Assembly (NCBI RefSeq): GCF_002879615.1
Contig: NZ_PNRF01000036.1
Span: forward strand, 1-64,000
Source: Billgrantia endophytica
GTDB taxonomy: Bacteria > Pseudomonadota > Gammaproteobacteria > Pseudomonadales > Halomonadaceae
Direction of reading: 5' to 3'
Length of the DNA: 64,000 bases
Made by a program: the position numbers and the translations under genes. The notes below the pieces were generated by a model. The model made no database searches and was not told where the DNA came from. It saw nothing but the letters and a program-made list of their open reading frames with translations. Below, piece by piece: positions 1 to 9,811 of this stretch (position 1 is its first letter; each line of letters opens with the position of its first letter).

Positions 1-79
1 GTTTACGGGGTGTAAATGAGTACTTTGAGCCGATTTTTAACGCCGTATGGTCGAGCGCAGTCAGTTTTCGGACAGGAGC
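1..79. other. window edge, no gene seen
   Basis: This short AT-richer stretch lies downstream of the first minus-strand gene. I see no convincing hairpin, promoter or RNA gene in it. Confidence 0.5.
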
Positions 80-526
80 CTAGAGCGTCTCGAGTCGCTC
101 GGCGTCACCCATGCCCGACATGCGCACCAGGGCCAGGGCCTCATCGAGGGAATCCACTTCCTCGACGAGAAGCAGTTCACTATCGAGGCTGATCGTCTTG
201 CCGGTCTTCGCGGAGAGCAGCTTTTCCAGTGCCGCCACGTCCATGTCCTTGTCGAGCGGCATGGCATCCACACCGGCGGTCTGGGTCCCGGGCAGATAGA
301 TGGTGCCATTGGAGAAGTCCACGGCGTAGGCGATCACACCCGGCAGGATGAAGAACAGCAGGCCCACGCCATTGGCGATAGCCACGACGGGGTCGATGCG
401 CCCGTCCATCTGGCCTTTTCGCTCGGGGTGGAAAAGGGTGCCACAGCCTGACAGCGCCGTGATGGTGATACCGACAACCAGGCCGTTCAGGGCGCGACGA
501 AGCCCGGGGTTCATGGCAGGGCTCAT
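80..526 (-). CDS. conserved hypothetical outer-membrane lipoprotein
   Basis: This 148-aa protein starts with a basic, hydrophobic signal ending in the lipobox LSGC, so cysteine 28 would be lipidated. The next residue is glycine, which favours outer-membrane sorting. A glycine-rich hydrophobic stretch (GVGLLFFILPGVIAYAVDF) follows at about residues 50-70, then an acidic, leucine-rich tail. The arrangement 'RIDP...GLLFFILPG...AYAVDF..G.IYLP' resembles small lipoproteins of pseudomonads with no known function. I chose the ATG preceded by GGAG nine bases upstream; the frame is open further upstream, but those residues do not look like a signal. It stands alone and diverges from the acetyltransferase gene. 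Confidence 0.7.
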   Translation of the reverse strand: MSPAMNPGLRRALNGLVVGITITALSGCGTLFHPERKGQMDGRIDPVVAIANGVGLLFFILPGVIAYAVDFSNGTIYLPGTQTAGVDAMPLDKDMDVAALEKLLSAKTGKTISLDSELLLVEEVDSLDEALALVRMSGMGDAERLETL

Positions 527-657
527 GACAGAGGTCTCCGGATAGGGGTGTCGTCGACACCGCGGCATTGCCGCCCACGGTACCGACATGCAGAATCGGG
601 GCGAGTCTACCATAGCCTCACTTCATACAAGCGTTTACCTTTTTCACGGAGGCACGC

Positions 658-1251
658 ATGGCCGAAATCTCCATCAGCACCTGCCAGGGGGACGCCATCA
701 CGCCCCGCCTCGACGACCTGGCCCGTCTGAGGATTCGCGTCTTCCGCGATTTTCCCTATCTTTACGATGGCAACCTCACCTACGAAGCCGACTACCTGCG
801 TCGCTACGCCGAGTGCCCGCGGAGCCTGTTCGTGCTGGCCTTCGATGGGGACGCACTGGTGGGCGCGGCCACCGGCATGCCGCTGGCCGAGGACATCGCG
901 GCATTCCGTGGGCCCTTCGAACAGGCGGGCATCGATCCCGGCACGGTCTTCTATTATGGCGAGTCGGTGCTACTGCCCGGCCATCGGGGCCGCGGCATCG
1001 GCAAGGCCTTCATGCGGGAACGCGAGCAACATGCGGCGGCGCAGGGCTTCGACACCGCGGCGTTCTGTGCCGTGGAGCGTCCCGAGGGCCATCCGCTCGA
1101 GTCGGAGGGCTACGTGCCGCTGCACGGCTTCTGGCACTCGCGGGGCTACGCGCACCATCCGGAGCTTGCCACCACCTTCCGCTGGAAGGATCTCGGCGAG
1201 GAACACGAGACCGACAAGCCGATGGTGTTCTGGCTGAAGTCGCTGGCATGA
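658..1251 (+). CDS. GNAT-family N-acetyltransferase
   Basis: The 197-aa product has the acetyl-CoA binding signature of GNAT enzymes: strand VLLPGH followed by RGRGIGKAF (the R/QxxGxG/A pyrophosphate loop) at about residues 115-125. The strand-2 segment LVGAATGMPL lies upstream. The full length of the domain is about 170 residues, so this is a complete single-domain enzyme. The acceptor substrate cannot be told from sequence. An ideal GGAGG lies six bases before the ATG. It is transcribed in the same direction as proS, with about 130 bases between them. Confidence 0.85.
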   Translation: MAEISISTCQGDAITPRLDDLARLRIRVFRDFPYLYDGNLTYEADYLRRYAECPRSLFVLAFDGDALVGAATGMPLAEDIAAFRGPFEQAGIDPGTVFYYGESVLLPGHRGRGIGKAFMREREQHAAAQGFDTAAFCAVERPEGHPLESEGYVPLHGFWHSRGYAHHPELATTFRWKDLGEEHETDKPMVFWLKSLA

Positions 1252-1379
1252 CGTTCGCTGCTTCTTAATCAACTCGCTCTTTTGCCGCCATTCCCCGTTG
1301 CCCGTACAATGCCCCCAACGCCGCTCGTCGCGGCACGCCGACTCATGTCAAGCCCATGCTGGAAGGAAACGCCGGACCC

Positions 1380-3101
<1,722 letters not shown>

Positions 3102-3142
3102 TGATTTGCGGCGAGTCAGAAACATCCGACTCGGCAACGTGC

Positions 3143-4321
3143 TCAGCCGTTCTCGAGGTCTAACTCGCTGCTGTCTGACATCCGCTTCGTTTCAGCCACT
3201 ATCCACCCGTCCCTGCCATTGGCCTTGACCCGGTAGAGCGCCTGATCGGCGGCAGTATAGCCGGCTTCGAAGCCGGCACGGTCGGCGATGAAGCGCGCCG
3301 CCCCGACACTGAAGGTGACGTGGGTGGCCCCGGGGTGGGATGGGTGTTGAAAACCCGCCACGCGCAGCCGGCGTACCAGACGCTCGCAGTGATCGACCAG
3401 AACATCGTCGTCGTCGCAATCCAGCAGGGCGGCAAACTCATCGCCCCCCATGCGATAGAGCCGGGCCTGGCCCGACAGCGTCTCGTCGATCAGCAGGGCC
3501 AGGCGGCGCAACAGCCAGTCTCCATCGGGGTGGCCCAGGCTGTCGTTGTACTGCTTGAAAAAGTCGATATCGATCAGTATCAAACCCATGGGCTGACCTT
3601 GGCACGCCAGGACATCCTCATGCAGGGCGCTACGATTGCCCACTCCGGTCAGGGGGTCTCGCAGTGCACGGGCCATCCACTCCAGGCTTTCCTGGGTGGC
3701 TCGTTCGGCATGGCGTCGCTGCCGCTCGTGCATCCACCAGAACCCGAGGCCCAGGATGAAGATGACCAGGCTACCAATCAATACCTGCCCTTGATGGCGA
3801 CGCGTATCCTCCACGAAGGCCGCAGTAACGGTGCTACGCCGATCCAACTGGTGCATCTCGATCTCGGTGAGGCAACGAACCGGACCCAACACCCCCTCCC
3901 TGAGATCGGCAGGTGTTATGGCTTCCCCCGCCTGCAGACGTGCTTTCAGTCGATCCAGTTCGGAAAGGCTCGGCCGCGTACAGGTATATTCGTTGCGGTA
4001 GAGGCCGATGTCGAAGAGGCTGTAGGCGAGTTCCATCTGGAAGTGCGCCCGCTGTCGGGCGGCTGCATCGAGCGGCTCCGTCAGCAGGATCTCCAGGCTC
4101 TCCTGGAGATAATCGCGTGAACGGGTGGCGAGCTGCTGCCCGGTCAGGTTGCCGGCCTGACTGAAGTAGGCGTGAATATCGGGGTAGACCCAGCGAGTCT
4201 GGTAGGTGACCAGCAACAACAGCACGGTAAAGCTCATCAGGCTCAGCCAAAGCCAACCCAGATGCCGCCTCCAGAGAGGGGCTGGCTTCACCGTACCGCC
4301 TCGATGCTTCTTATCATCCAT
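3143..4321 (-). CDS. membrane-bound GGDEF diguanylate cyclase
   Basis: The 392-aa protein would make cyclic di-GMP from two GTP. It has a membrane helix at residues 23-40, a periplasmic sensor segment of about 135 residues with two cysteines (114 and 150), a second helix at 180-195, then a GGDEF domain from about 215 to 375. The domain starts with RDPLTGVGNR and has an intact active loop GGDEF at 292-296. The RxxD inhibitory site expected just upstream of the loop is absent (SGQA there), so product feedback at that site is unlikely. There is no EAL domain. The sensor is not a recognised family. It overlaps the preceding periplasmic-protein gene by 34 bases, so the two are probably translated together and may act together. 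Confidence 0.9.
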   Translation of the reverse strand: MDDKKHRGGTVKPAPLWRRHLGWLWLSLMSFTVLLLLVTYQTRWVYPDIHAYFSQAGNLTGQQLATRSRDYLQESLEILLTEPLDAAARQRAHFQMELAYSLFDIGLYRNEYTCTRPSLSELDRLKARLQAGEAITPADLREGVLGPVRCLTEIEMHQLDRRSTVTAAFVEDTRRHQGQVLIGSLVIFILGLGFWWMHERQRRHAERATQESLEWMARALRDPLTGVGNRSALHEDVLACQGQPMGLILIDIDFFKQYNDSLGHPDGDWLLRRLALLIDETLSGQARLYRMGGDEFAALLDCDDDDVLVDHCERLVRRLRVAGFQHPSHPGATHVTFSVGAARFIADRAGFEAGYTAADQALYRVKANGRDGWIVAETKRMSDSSELDLENG

Positions 4322-4797
4322 ACCCAGTCATTGAAGTTGCGCAGATTCGTGGCATCCCGATCACCGTAGTCACGCTCGACCAGACGGATCGGGCCCCGTT
4401 CGCGCAACGACAGCGGTTTCCCGTTCTGGTGGGTCACCAGTATCCAGTTGGCATCATCCCAGCCCCCCAGGCTGACTTCATAGTCATCCCATGCCTGGAA
4501 AAGCAGTTCAGTCGGGACACGACCGAAGTGATGTTCCAGCAGGTCCCTGAACACCAGGCCCCGAACCTTCACTTCCTCGGCCTTGTAGGGATCGAAGAAC
4601 GTGAATTGCACATCCGCCTGTTCGCGCAGTTCGGCAATGGCGAGAGAGGTCTCGGCACCGTCGTGTCGCAAGATGAGCTGGTCGGGGCCGGCCCGGGCCG
4701 GCGTAGCGGTGAACGATAAGATGAGAGAGAAGATGAGGGCGACGATGGGTGCGAGCAGTGCCCAAGGCACGCGCGTTGTCAGATGGCATGGCAGCAT
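4288..4797 (-). CDS. periplasmic protein with molybdopterin-oxidoreductase-like fold
   Basis: This 169-aa exported protein begins with a signal peptide (hydrophobic ALLAPIVALIFSLILSFT, cleavage likely after ATPARA). The mature part, with its VRGLVFRDLLEH segment followed by DDYEVSLG and a C-terminal NFNDWVWMIRSIE, resembles stand-alone periplasmic domains related to sulfite-oxidase-type molybdopterin proteins. No conserved cofactor cysteine is visible, so it may be a binding rather than a catalytic domain. The start with AGGGGAC eight bases upstream is preferred; an ATG 18 bases earlier is possible. Its 3' end overlaps the diguanylate cyclase gene, which suggests that it supplies a periplasmic signal to that enzyme. 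That role is inference. Confidence 0.6.
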   Translation of the reverse strand: MLPCHLTTRVPWALLAPIVALIFSLILSFTATPARAGPDQLILRHDGAETSLAIAELREQADVQFTFFDPYKAEEVKVRGLVFRDLLEHHFGRVPTELLFQAWDDYEVSLGGWDDANWILVTHQNGKPLSLRERGPIRLVERDYGDRDATNLRNFNDWVWMIRSIEAVR

Positions 4798-4850
4798 GTG
4801 CAAAGTCCCCTTCATACCGTTGCTCTGGTTATTTTGCGGGAGTCTACCAC

Positions 4851-4878
4851 GAAAAAATGCCGGCCCAATTGGGCCGGC
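4851..4878 (-). terminator. rho-independent terminator
   Basis: A perfect 20-base palindrome, GCCGGCCCAATTGGGCCGGC, is followed on the minus strand by ATTTTTTC. This is a strong intrinsic terminator placed between the tiny membrane-protein gene and the periplasmic-protein/cyclase pair. The tiny gene is therefore a separate transcript. Confidence 0.75.
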
Positions 4879-4943
4879 TACCGGGGGGAAGATCCCCCCT
4901 CCCCTGACGACTTGAATGTACGGTTGGCTCAGCGCTTCCCTTC

Positions 4944-5057
4944 TCAGTGTTTCTTCTTGCGATGGTCGCGGATGATGAAGCCGATCCAGCCGCACAAAAA
5001 TGCGATCATCATCGCGACGGTGACCAGTCCGAAAATTACTGCGTCATCCCAGTACAT
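4944..5057 (-). CDS. 37-aa single-pass membrane protein, oxygen-regulated
   Basis: The short product starts MYWDDAVIFGLVTVAMM and forms one membrane helix (about residues 7-31, with a CGWIGF segment). It ends in the strongly basic tail RDHRKKKH, which should face the cytoplasm. A good ribosome site (GGGGAGAAGG) lies seven bases before the ATG. The gene is framed by an ANR/FNR-type promoter upstream and an intrinsic terminator downstream, which supports a real gene despite its size. Size and topology recall small subunits of terminal oxidases, but no oxidase gene is nearby and I do not recognise a family. Confidence 0.65.
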   Translation of the reverse strand: MYWDDAVIFGLVTVAMMIAFLCGWIGFIIRDHRKKKH

Positions 5058-5083
5058 GGCGCCTTCTCCCCGTCTCGATGCGA

Positions 5084-5132
5084 TGACTGAACTGTAGCGC
5101 GTCATCAGCAGGGGAAAACTGATCTGTATCAA
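5084..5132 (-). promoter_or_regulatory. class II ANR/FNR-dependent promoter
   Basis: On the minus strand the sequence TTGATACAGATCAG matches the FNR/ANR half-site pair TTGAT-N4-ATCAA with one mismatch. A -10 element TACAGT lies downstream. If transcription starts near 5084, seven bases past that element, the box is centred at -41.5, the standard position for activation by FNR/ANR. The start lies 27 bases before the ATG of the small membrane protein. Confidence 0.65.
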
Positions 5133-5168
5133 TTTTGTAGCCGTGGGGCCCTCTACATGGCCGCTGAA

Positions 5169-5182
5169 TTGATGCAGATCAG
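5169..5182. promoter_or_regulatory. second ANR/FNR box, inverted to the first
   Basis: TTGATGCAGATCAG also fits TTGAT-N4-ATCAA with one mismatch. With its flanks it forms an inverted repeat with the first box (arms of about 19 bases, one mismatch, 50 bases centre to centre). It could be a second binding site, or the pair could form an RNA hairpin after the FKBP gene. Confidence 0.5.
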
Positions 5183-5202
5183 TTTTTCAGGGCAATAACG
5201 GC

Positions 5203-5709
5203 TCAGGGAGCCTTGCGATCCTCTACCTGGGAGGGATCGACATGCGGCGGCAGTGGATGCCCCTTGGCCAGCTCGGCCCGGTTCGCCTCGCGCACCGACA
5301 GCACTGCCAGCTGGTAGCACAGGGTCTTTCCCGCCAGCGGGTGGTTGGTATCGACCAAGGCTGTATCGGGGCGAACCTCGAGAATGGTGACGACCTGGGG
5401 GCCATCGTCCCCGGGTGTCTGAAAGCGCATGCCCGGGGCCAGATCGTCCATGGGAAAGGCGGCTCGGCCGACCTCCTGGATCAGTGCCTCATTGTATGGT
5501 CCGTAAGCCTCGGCAGGCGCCAGGGTCACGCTGAACTCGGTTCCCGCTTCGCTCCCTTCCAGGGCGTGCTCCAGTCCGGCCATGATGTTGTCGTGGCCAT
5601 GCAGGTACTCCAGGGGCACCTGTCGTGCACGCGAGTCGTCCAGCACGGTGCCCTGCTCATCGCTGAGCACATAGTGCAGGGTCACGACGCGTTGCGGGGC
5701 GATTCTCAT
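5203..5709 (-). CDS. FKBP-type peptidyl-prolyl isomerase, SlyD/SlpA-like
   Basis: The 168-aa protein matches the SlyD/SlpA branch of FKBP isomerases: V.LHYVLSDEQGTVLDDS at the start, then the motif PLEYLHGHDNIMAGLEHALEGSEAG, then an insert-in-flap chaperone domain at about residues 70-120 (EAYGPYNEALIQEV). It lacks the histidine/cysteine-rich metal tail of SlyD, so it is closer to SlpA. It should help folding in the cytoplasm. It begins 11 bases after the rfaH stop codon, so the two probably share a transcript. Confidence 0.85.
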   Translation of the reverse strand: MRIAPQRVVTLHYVLSDEQGTVLDDSRARQVPLEYLHGHDNIMAGLEHALEGSEAGTEFSVTLAPAEAYGPYNEALIQEVGRAAFPMDDLAPGMRFQTPGDDGPQVVTILEVRPDTALVDTNHPLAGKTLCYQLAVLSVREANRAELAKGHPLPPHVDPSQVEDRKAP

Positions 5710-5720
5710 CAGGGGTCTCC

Positions 5721-6260
5721 TTACGGCTGCGGCTTCAACTGAGCCACGGGGATCTCCAGGCGCTGCTGCCGGTTCAGAAGGTTGAGCAACACGATGGCCC
5801 GCTCCTCGCCTCGGTGGCTGGCGAAGACGGCCTGCAGGTCCTTGAACGGTCCCTCGGTAATCTCCACCGTCTCGCCGGCACGAAAGTAGACGTTTGCGGT
5901 GGCACCTTCCCGGTCGGTGCCCTGCTCGCGCAGCAGATCGACCAGCGCATCATCGACCGGGAGCGGCTTGTCGCCGAAGGTCACGATTCTCAGCACGCCG
6001 CGGGTCGAACGAATCGGTCGCCAGTTGCTGGCCACCCGGTCCAGGCGAATGAAGAGATAATGGGGGAATAGCGGCTCGTTCACCCATACCAACCTGCCCT
6101 GGCGCTTTTTCTGCACTTCCAGCACGGGCAGGAAGAGTTCATAGCCCTGGTTGCCAAGATGCTCGGTGGCACGGAAGGATTCGCCCCCCTTGCACTGGAT
6201 GACGTACCAGCGAGCCAGGTCGTCGTCGATGTCATTCGGTTTGGGCTCGAAATGGCTCAT
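5721..6260 (-). CDS. rfaH: NusG-family transcription elongation factor RfaH
   Basis: The 179-aa product has the NusG N-terminal domain starting ARWYVIQCKGGESFRATEHL, with PLFPHYLFIRLD as the polymerase-binding core, and a C-terminal KOW domain (GETVEITEGPFKDLQAVF). The CKGG start of the domain and the polar insert fit RfaH, the specialised NusG paralogue, rather than NusG itself. RfaH relieves pausing in long operons such as those for lipopolysaccharide and other surface polymers after loading at ops sites. I chose the ATG with GGAG eight bases upstream; the frame is open 30 codons further but that stretch has no NusG similarity. It is cotranscribed with the FKBP gene. Confidence 0.85.
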   Translation of the reverse strand: MSHFEPKPNDIDDDLARWYVIQCKGGESFRATEHLGNQGYELFLPVLEVQKKRQGRLVWVNEPLFPHYLFIRLDRVASNWRPIRSTRGVLRIVTFGDKPLPVDDALVDLLREQGTDREGATANVYFRAGETVEITEGPFKDLQAVFASHRGEERAIVLLNLLNRQQRLEIPVAQLKPQP

Positions 6261-6444
6261 GCGGGGCTCCTGTCCATTTGGGGCTCCTGATAGAGATATC
6301 CTGCTGGCATCGCTGCCGGGGCTCTGCAACAATCGGCCGGCCATCATCATGCCGCTCGCTCCGCCGGGCGGTGGGCCATTCTAACATCGATGACAGGCAG
6401 CGGGAGGCCTTGTCGCCTCCTACCTGCAAGGAGCGCTTTACCGA

Positions 6445-7812
6445 ATGTCCATTCCCATCGCTCGCCGAAGTTGGCGGGAGGCACTCGCTATCTACCTGCG
6501 GGCGCCGGTCATCACCATGCTGTTTCTGGGCTTTTCCGCCGGCCTGCCTTTCCTGCTGGTGTTTTCGACCCTCTCCGCCTGGCTGCGCAGTGACGGCGTG
6601 GAAGTCGCCGCCATCGGATTCTTCTCCTGGATCGGGATCCTGTACTCGATAAAATTCTTCTGGGCACCGATCGTCGATCGCCTGGCGTTGCCCGTGCTGA
6701 CCCGCACCTTCGGCCAGCGCCGCGGCTGGATGCTGCTGGCCCAGGCCATGATAGCCTCCGGCCTCATCGGGCTGGCCAGTCTCGATCCCAACCAGAACCT
6801 GATGCTGGTGGCGGCCTTTGCGCTACTGGTGGCCTTCGGTTCCGCTACCCAGGACATCGCCATCGATGCCTTCCGCATCGAGTCGGCCCCCGATGACATC
6901 CAGGCGGCCATGGCATCCACCTACATCATCGGCTACCGTGGCGGCTTGCTGGCCGCCGGAGCGGGTGCACTCTACGTGGCGTCATGGATCTCGTGGGAAG
7001 CGGCCTACCTGACCATGGCGGCACTGGTCGGCATCGGTGTGATCACCGTTCTGGTTCGACCCGAGCCGGAGCGCCTGTCGCTGACCACACAGCTGATCCA
7101 TGAACCCAAGGTGCGTGCCTTCATACGCGCCAGCCGTGGCCAGCCACGACACCTGCGCCGCCTGGGAGCCTGGCTGATCGGTGCCGTGGTCTGCCCCTTC
7201 ACCGACTTCATCTCGCGCCATCGGCTCAAGGCGCTGTGGCTGCTGCTGTTCATCGCGGTGTTCCGCATCAGCGACCTTGCCATGGCATCCATGGCCAACC
7301 CGCTCTATATCGATCTTGGCTTCTCTCTTGCCACCATCGCCAATGTCACCAACGTCTTCGGCATCGCCATGAGCATCAGTGGCGGCATTCTGGGCGGCTT
7401 GCTGGTGGCACGCTACGGCATCGGGCCGATCCTGGTGCTCGGTGCGGTGGCAGCGACCCTGACCAACCTGCTGTTCGCCGCCCTGGCCCTGGCTGGGCAG
7501 AACCTGCCGATGCTGGTCATGACCATCGTCGGTGACAATCTCGCGAATGGTCTGGCCAGCGCGGTCTTCATCGCCTTTCTGTCGAGCCTGACGTCCCGAG
7601 CCTATACCGCCACCCAATACGCGCTGTTTTCGTCGCTGATGACGTTGCCGGGCAAGTTCCTGAGCGGTTTCGGTGGGCTGGTGGTGGCTGCCGAGGGCTA
7701 TCCCATCTTCTTCGTGATCGCCACGGCCCTGGGCTTGCCAGCCATTGCGCTGGCGATCTGGATCAGCCGCGACCAGGAACTGGTGCCGCGTCCGGCACCC
7801 CGCCCGACCTGA
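6445..7812 (+). CDS. ampG: AmpG-like muropeptide permease (MFS)
   Basis: The 455-aa membrane protein begins with the AmpG hallmark FLGFSAGLPFLLVFSTLSAWLR, with the family loop IGFFSWIG..YSIKFFWAPIVDR after it. The segment FGSATQDIAIDAFRIE and about 12 predicted helices complete the picture. AmpG imports GlcNAc-anhydroMurNAc peptides for cell-wall recycling and so feeds the AmpC-inducing signal. It is somewhat shorter than the E. coli protein, which carries extra C-terminal helices. AGGAG lies 11 bases before the ATG. It diverges from rfaH; no ampC or ampR is nearby. Confidence 0.85.
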   Translation: MSIPIARRSWREALAIYLRAPVITMLFLGFSAGLPFLLVFSTLSAWLRSDGVEVAAIGFFSWIGILYSIKFFWAPIVDRLALPVLTRTFGQRRGWMLLAQAMIASGLIGLASLDPNQNLMLVAAFALLVAFGSATQDIAIDAFRIESAPDDIQAAMASTYIIGYRGGLLAAGAGALYVASWISWEAAYLTMAALVGIGVITVLVRPEPERLSLTTQLIHEPKVRAFIRASRGQPRHLRRLGAWLIGAVVCPFTDFISRHRLKALWLLLFIAVFRISDLAMASMANPLYIDLGFSLATIANVTNVFGIAMSISGGILGGLLVARYGIGPILVLGAVAATLTNLLFAALALAGQNLPMLVMTIVGDNLANGLASAVFIAFLSSLTSRAYTATQYALFSSLMTLPGKFLSGFGGLVVAAEGYPIFFVIATALGLPAIALAIWISRDQELVPRPAPRPT

Positions 7813-7884
7813 GTGACAGCTGATCCCAAACACCCGTCGGCCCGACAACTTTTACAGGCAAGGACAACGGGCCGGGGACGGCAC

Positions 7885-9702
7885 TCAATCGGACAGGCTG
7901 CCTCGTAGCCATTCCAGGGCGCCCGGAGTGGCACGCCATTGATCGCGCATCAGCATGCGGTACTGCCAGGCCTCGGCACGGGTGCCCGGCTCGGCAATAG
8001 TATCCTGCCCCGTGGGAACGGGCCTGGGGCTTTCGGCACACAGCATGGCCGCAGCATGGGCGTTGTGGCGGGCCACTTCGGCAAGAACCGCCTCGGCTTC
8101 CGCGACTCGCGACAGCCGGTAGAGGGCCAGGGCACGCCCCATCAGCATGCCAAGCACCTGCGAATCGTCACGCAGGGTTTCGGTCAACTCCAGGGCTTCA
8201 TGGTCACGACCTTCACGCAGCAACTGATCGAGCACCAGTTCCTGCAGCCCCAGGCTGTCCTGGTCGTCCAGGGTCAACAGCCGTTCGGCCAGGTGTCGAG
8301 AGCGCTCCCTGGCGCCACGCTCCATGCCAACCACCAGAGCCAGTCCGGTTCTCAGCAGCACGGCATTGTCGGCGCTGTCCCACAGGAAAGGCCCGTCCCC
8401 CTCGCCGTGTACGCGCTCCAGCCAGCGCTCCAGCCGATCGGACAGTGGTTCGAACAGGCTGGGCGACATCCAGGGCAGGCTGCCGAAGCGGCTGGTCAGG
8501 GCCAGGGCCAGGGACTGGACGACACGGGGGGAGTCGAGCCATTCGGGGTGAGCACACAGCTCGCGCAACCAGGTTCCGGCATTGGTCCAGGGATCCCCTT
8601 CGAAACCCAGCGCGCTCTCCTCGTCCACGGCAACCTCGAAGTGAACCTGCCAGGCGGCGAACAGTGTGTCCTCGCGAGCGCTGCTGTGATACTCCAGCTC
8701 CTTGCCGGGGGTGCAACGGATGTCCAGCCCCGGCGCCGGCGGCAGCTCCGCCAACAGGGCTTGCAGCGCCGCCAGGGGTTCCGCCAGGTCTTCCTCGGCG
8801 TTGAGCAGTTGGTCGGCCAGGGTGGCGCCGGGGTTCTCGGCCAGGTCCGCCAGAAACTGCATCTGTTCGGGGTCCAGCTCACCCTGACGTTCCAGCCGTC
8901 GAAACCAGAACCGGGCGCGCTCGGCGGCTTCCTCTTCATGGCCTTCATGAAGCAGCAGCATGGCTTCGATATAGGCCAGGGTAGGCGAGTCGGGCAGCGC
9001 CTGCTGGGCACGCACGAAAGCGGCGCGGGCACTATCCAGGTCGTCACTGTCGAGATGCATCAGACAAAGGCGCTCCAGGGCCACGCCGCGCAGGAACAGC
9101 GGGCCGCGCTCGAGCACTTCGTCGAGCAGTTCCGTCCGCTTGCGGGTAAAGCCTCGCTCCTGGTAGAGATCGATCAGCAGCTCGAAGGCCGGCTCGGCCT
9201 GGCCGGGCAGCCGCGACCAGTCGGCACGCTGGAACAACGACTCGAGTATCTGCTGGGCACGCCCGCGCTGGCCGGTTTCGGCGGCGATCAGGCCGGCTTC
9301 CAACAGCGCCTGGGCCGGCGCACGGCCGCTTTCCAGGGCGGCCTTCAAGGTCGGCCCCTTCCAGTCGCGCAGCGACAGCATCCACATGAGATGGCCCGGC
9401 ACTTCGGCAGGCATCGTGACCGCTCCGCAGCAGTGCTTGGTCTTGCGTCCGGAATCACACCAACAGGGTTCATTGTGCCCGGGACGGGCCAGCGGCTCGC
9501 AGGCAAAACCGGCCCTCGCCAGGGGTGTCTGACACCATAGCTCTGGCGCCAGTGCCTGGGCCATCGCCAGGTCGCCACCCATCAGCACCGCACCTTCCTT
9601 TCGTGCCCAGGCCATGAGCTCCGGGTACTGCTCATCCTCACGGATCGCCGCCAGCGTCCCTGAAGCAAAGCCAAGCAGCTGTTCCACCCATACTGCCAGC
9701 AT
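7885..9702 (-). CDS. SEC-C zinc-motif protein with helical repeats
   Basis: This 605-aa soluble protein carries the SEC-C metal-binding motif PCWCDSGRKTKHCC at about residues 84-97, as found at the end of SecA and in many uncharacterised proteins. The remaining roughly 500 residues look like degenerate helical repeats of TPR type (for example TLAYIEAMLLLHEGHEEEAA and LFQRADWSRLP). It is acidic and leucine/alanine rich. I chose the ATG preceded by GGAG rather than a TTG five codons earlier. It has no close partner gene: the next gene in the same direction lies about 110 bases upstream. The function is unknown; a protein-binding scaffold is the most I can suggest. Confidence 0.75.
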   Translation of the reverse strand: MLAVWVEQLLGFASGTLAAIREDEQYPELMAWARKEGAVLMGGDLAMAQALAPELWCQTPLARAGFACEPLARPGHNEPCWCDSGRKTKHCCGAVTMPAEVPGHLMWMLSLRDWKGPTLKAALESGRAPAQALLEAGLIAAETGQRGRAQQILESLFQRADWSRLPGQAEPAFELLIDLYQERGFTRKRTELLDEVLERGPLFLRGVALERLCLMHLDSDDLDSARAAFVRAQQALPDSPTLAYIEAMLLLHEGHEEEAAERARFWFRRLERQGELDPEQMQFLADLAENPGATLADQLLNAEEDLAEPLAALQALLAELPPAPGLDIRCTPGKELEYHSSAREDTLFAAWQVHFEVAVDEESALGFEGDPWTNAGTWLRELCAHPEWLDSPRVVQSLALALTSRFGSLPWMSPSLFEPLSDRLERWLERVHGEGDGPFLWDSADNAVLLRTGLALVVGMERGARERSRHLAERLLTLDDQDSLGLQELVLDQLLREGRDHEALELTETLRDDSQVLGMLMGRALALYRLSRVAEAEAVLAEVARHNAHAAAMLCAESPRPVPTGQDTIAEPGTRAEAWQYRMLMRDQWRATPGALEWLRGSLSD

Positions 9703-9811
9703 CGCGGTCTCCGCCAATCCGAAAACGGAATATTCTAACAGGGAAGCACGGGCTTATGTCGCATGGTATTGGCCAGCCTGCCGGAACGCCCTGCCCCAGG
9801 CACGGCATGGG

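Noticed and set aside
3112..3133. Weak hairpin CGAGTC / GACTCG after proS as a terminator
   Set aside because: It has only six base pairs, a ten-base loop and no U-tract, so it is not supported.
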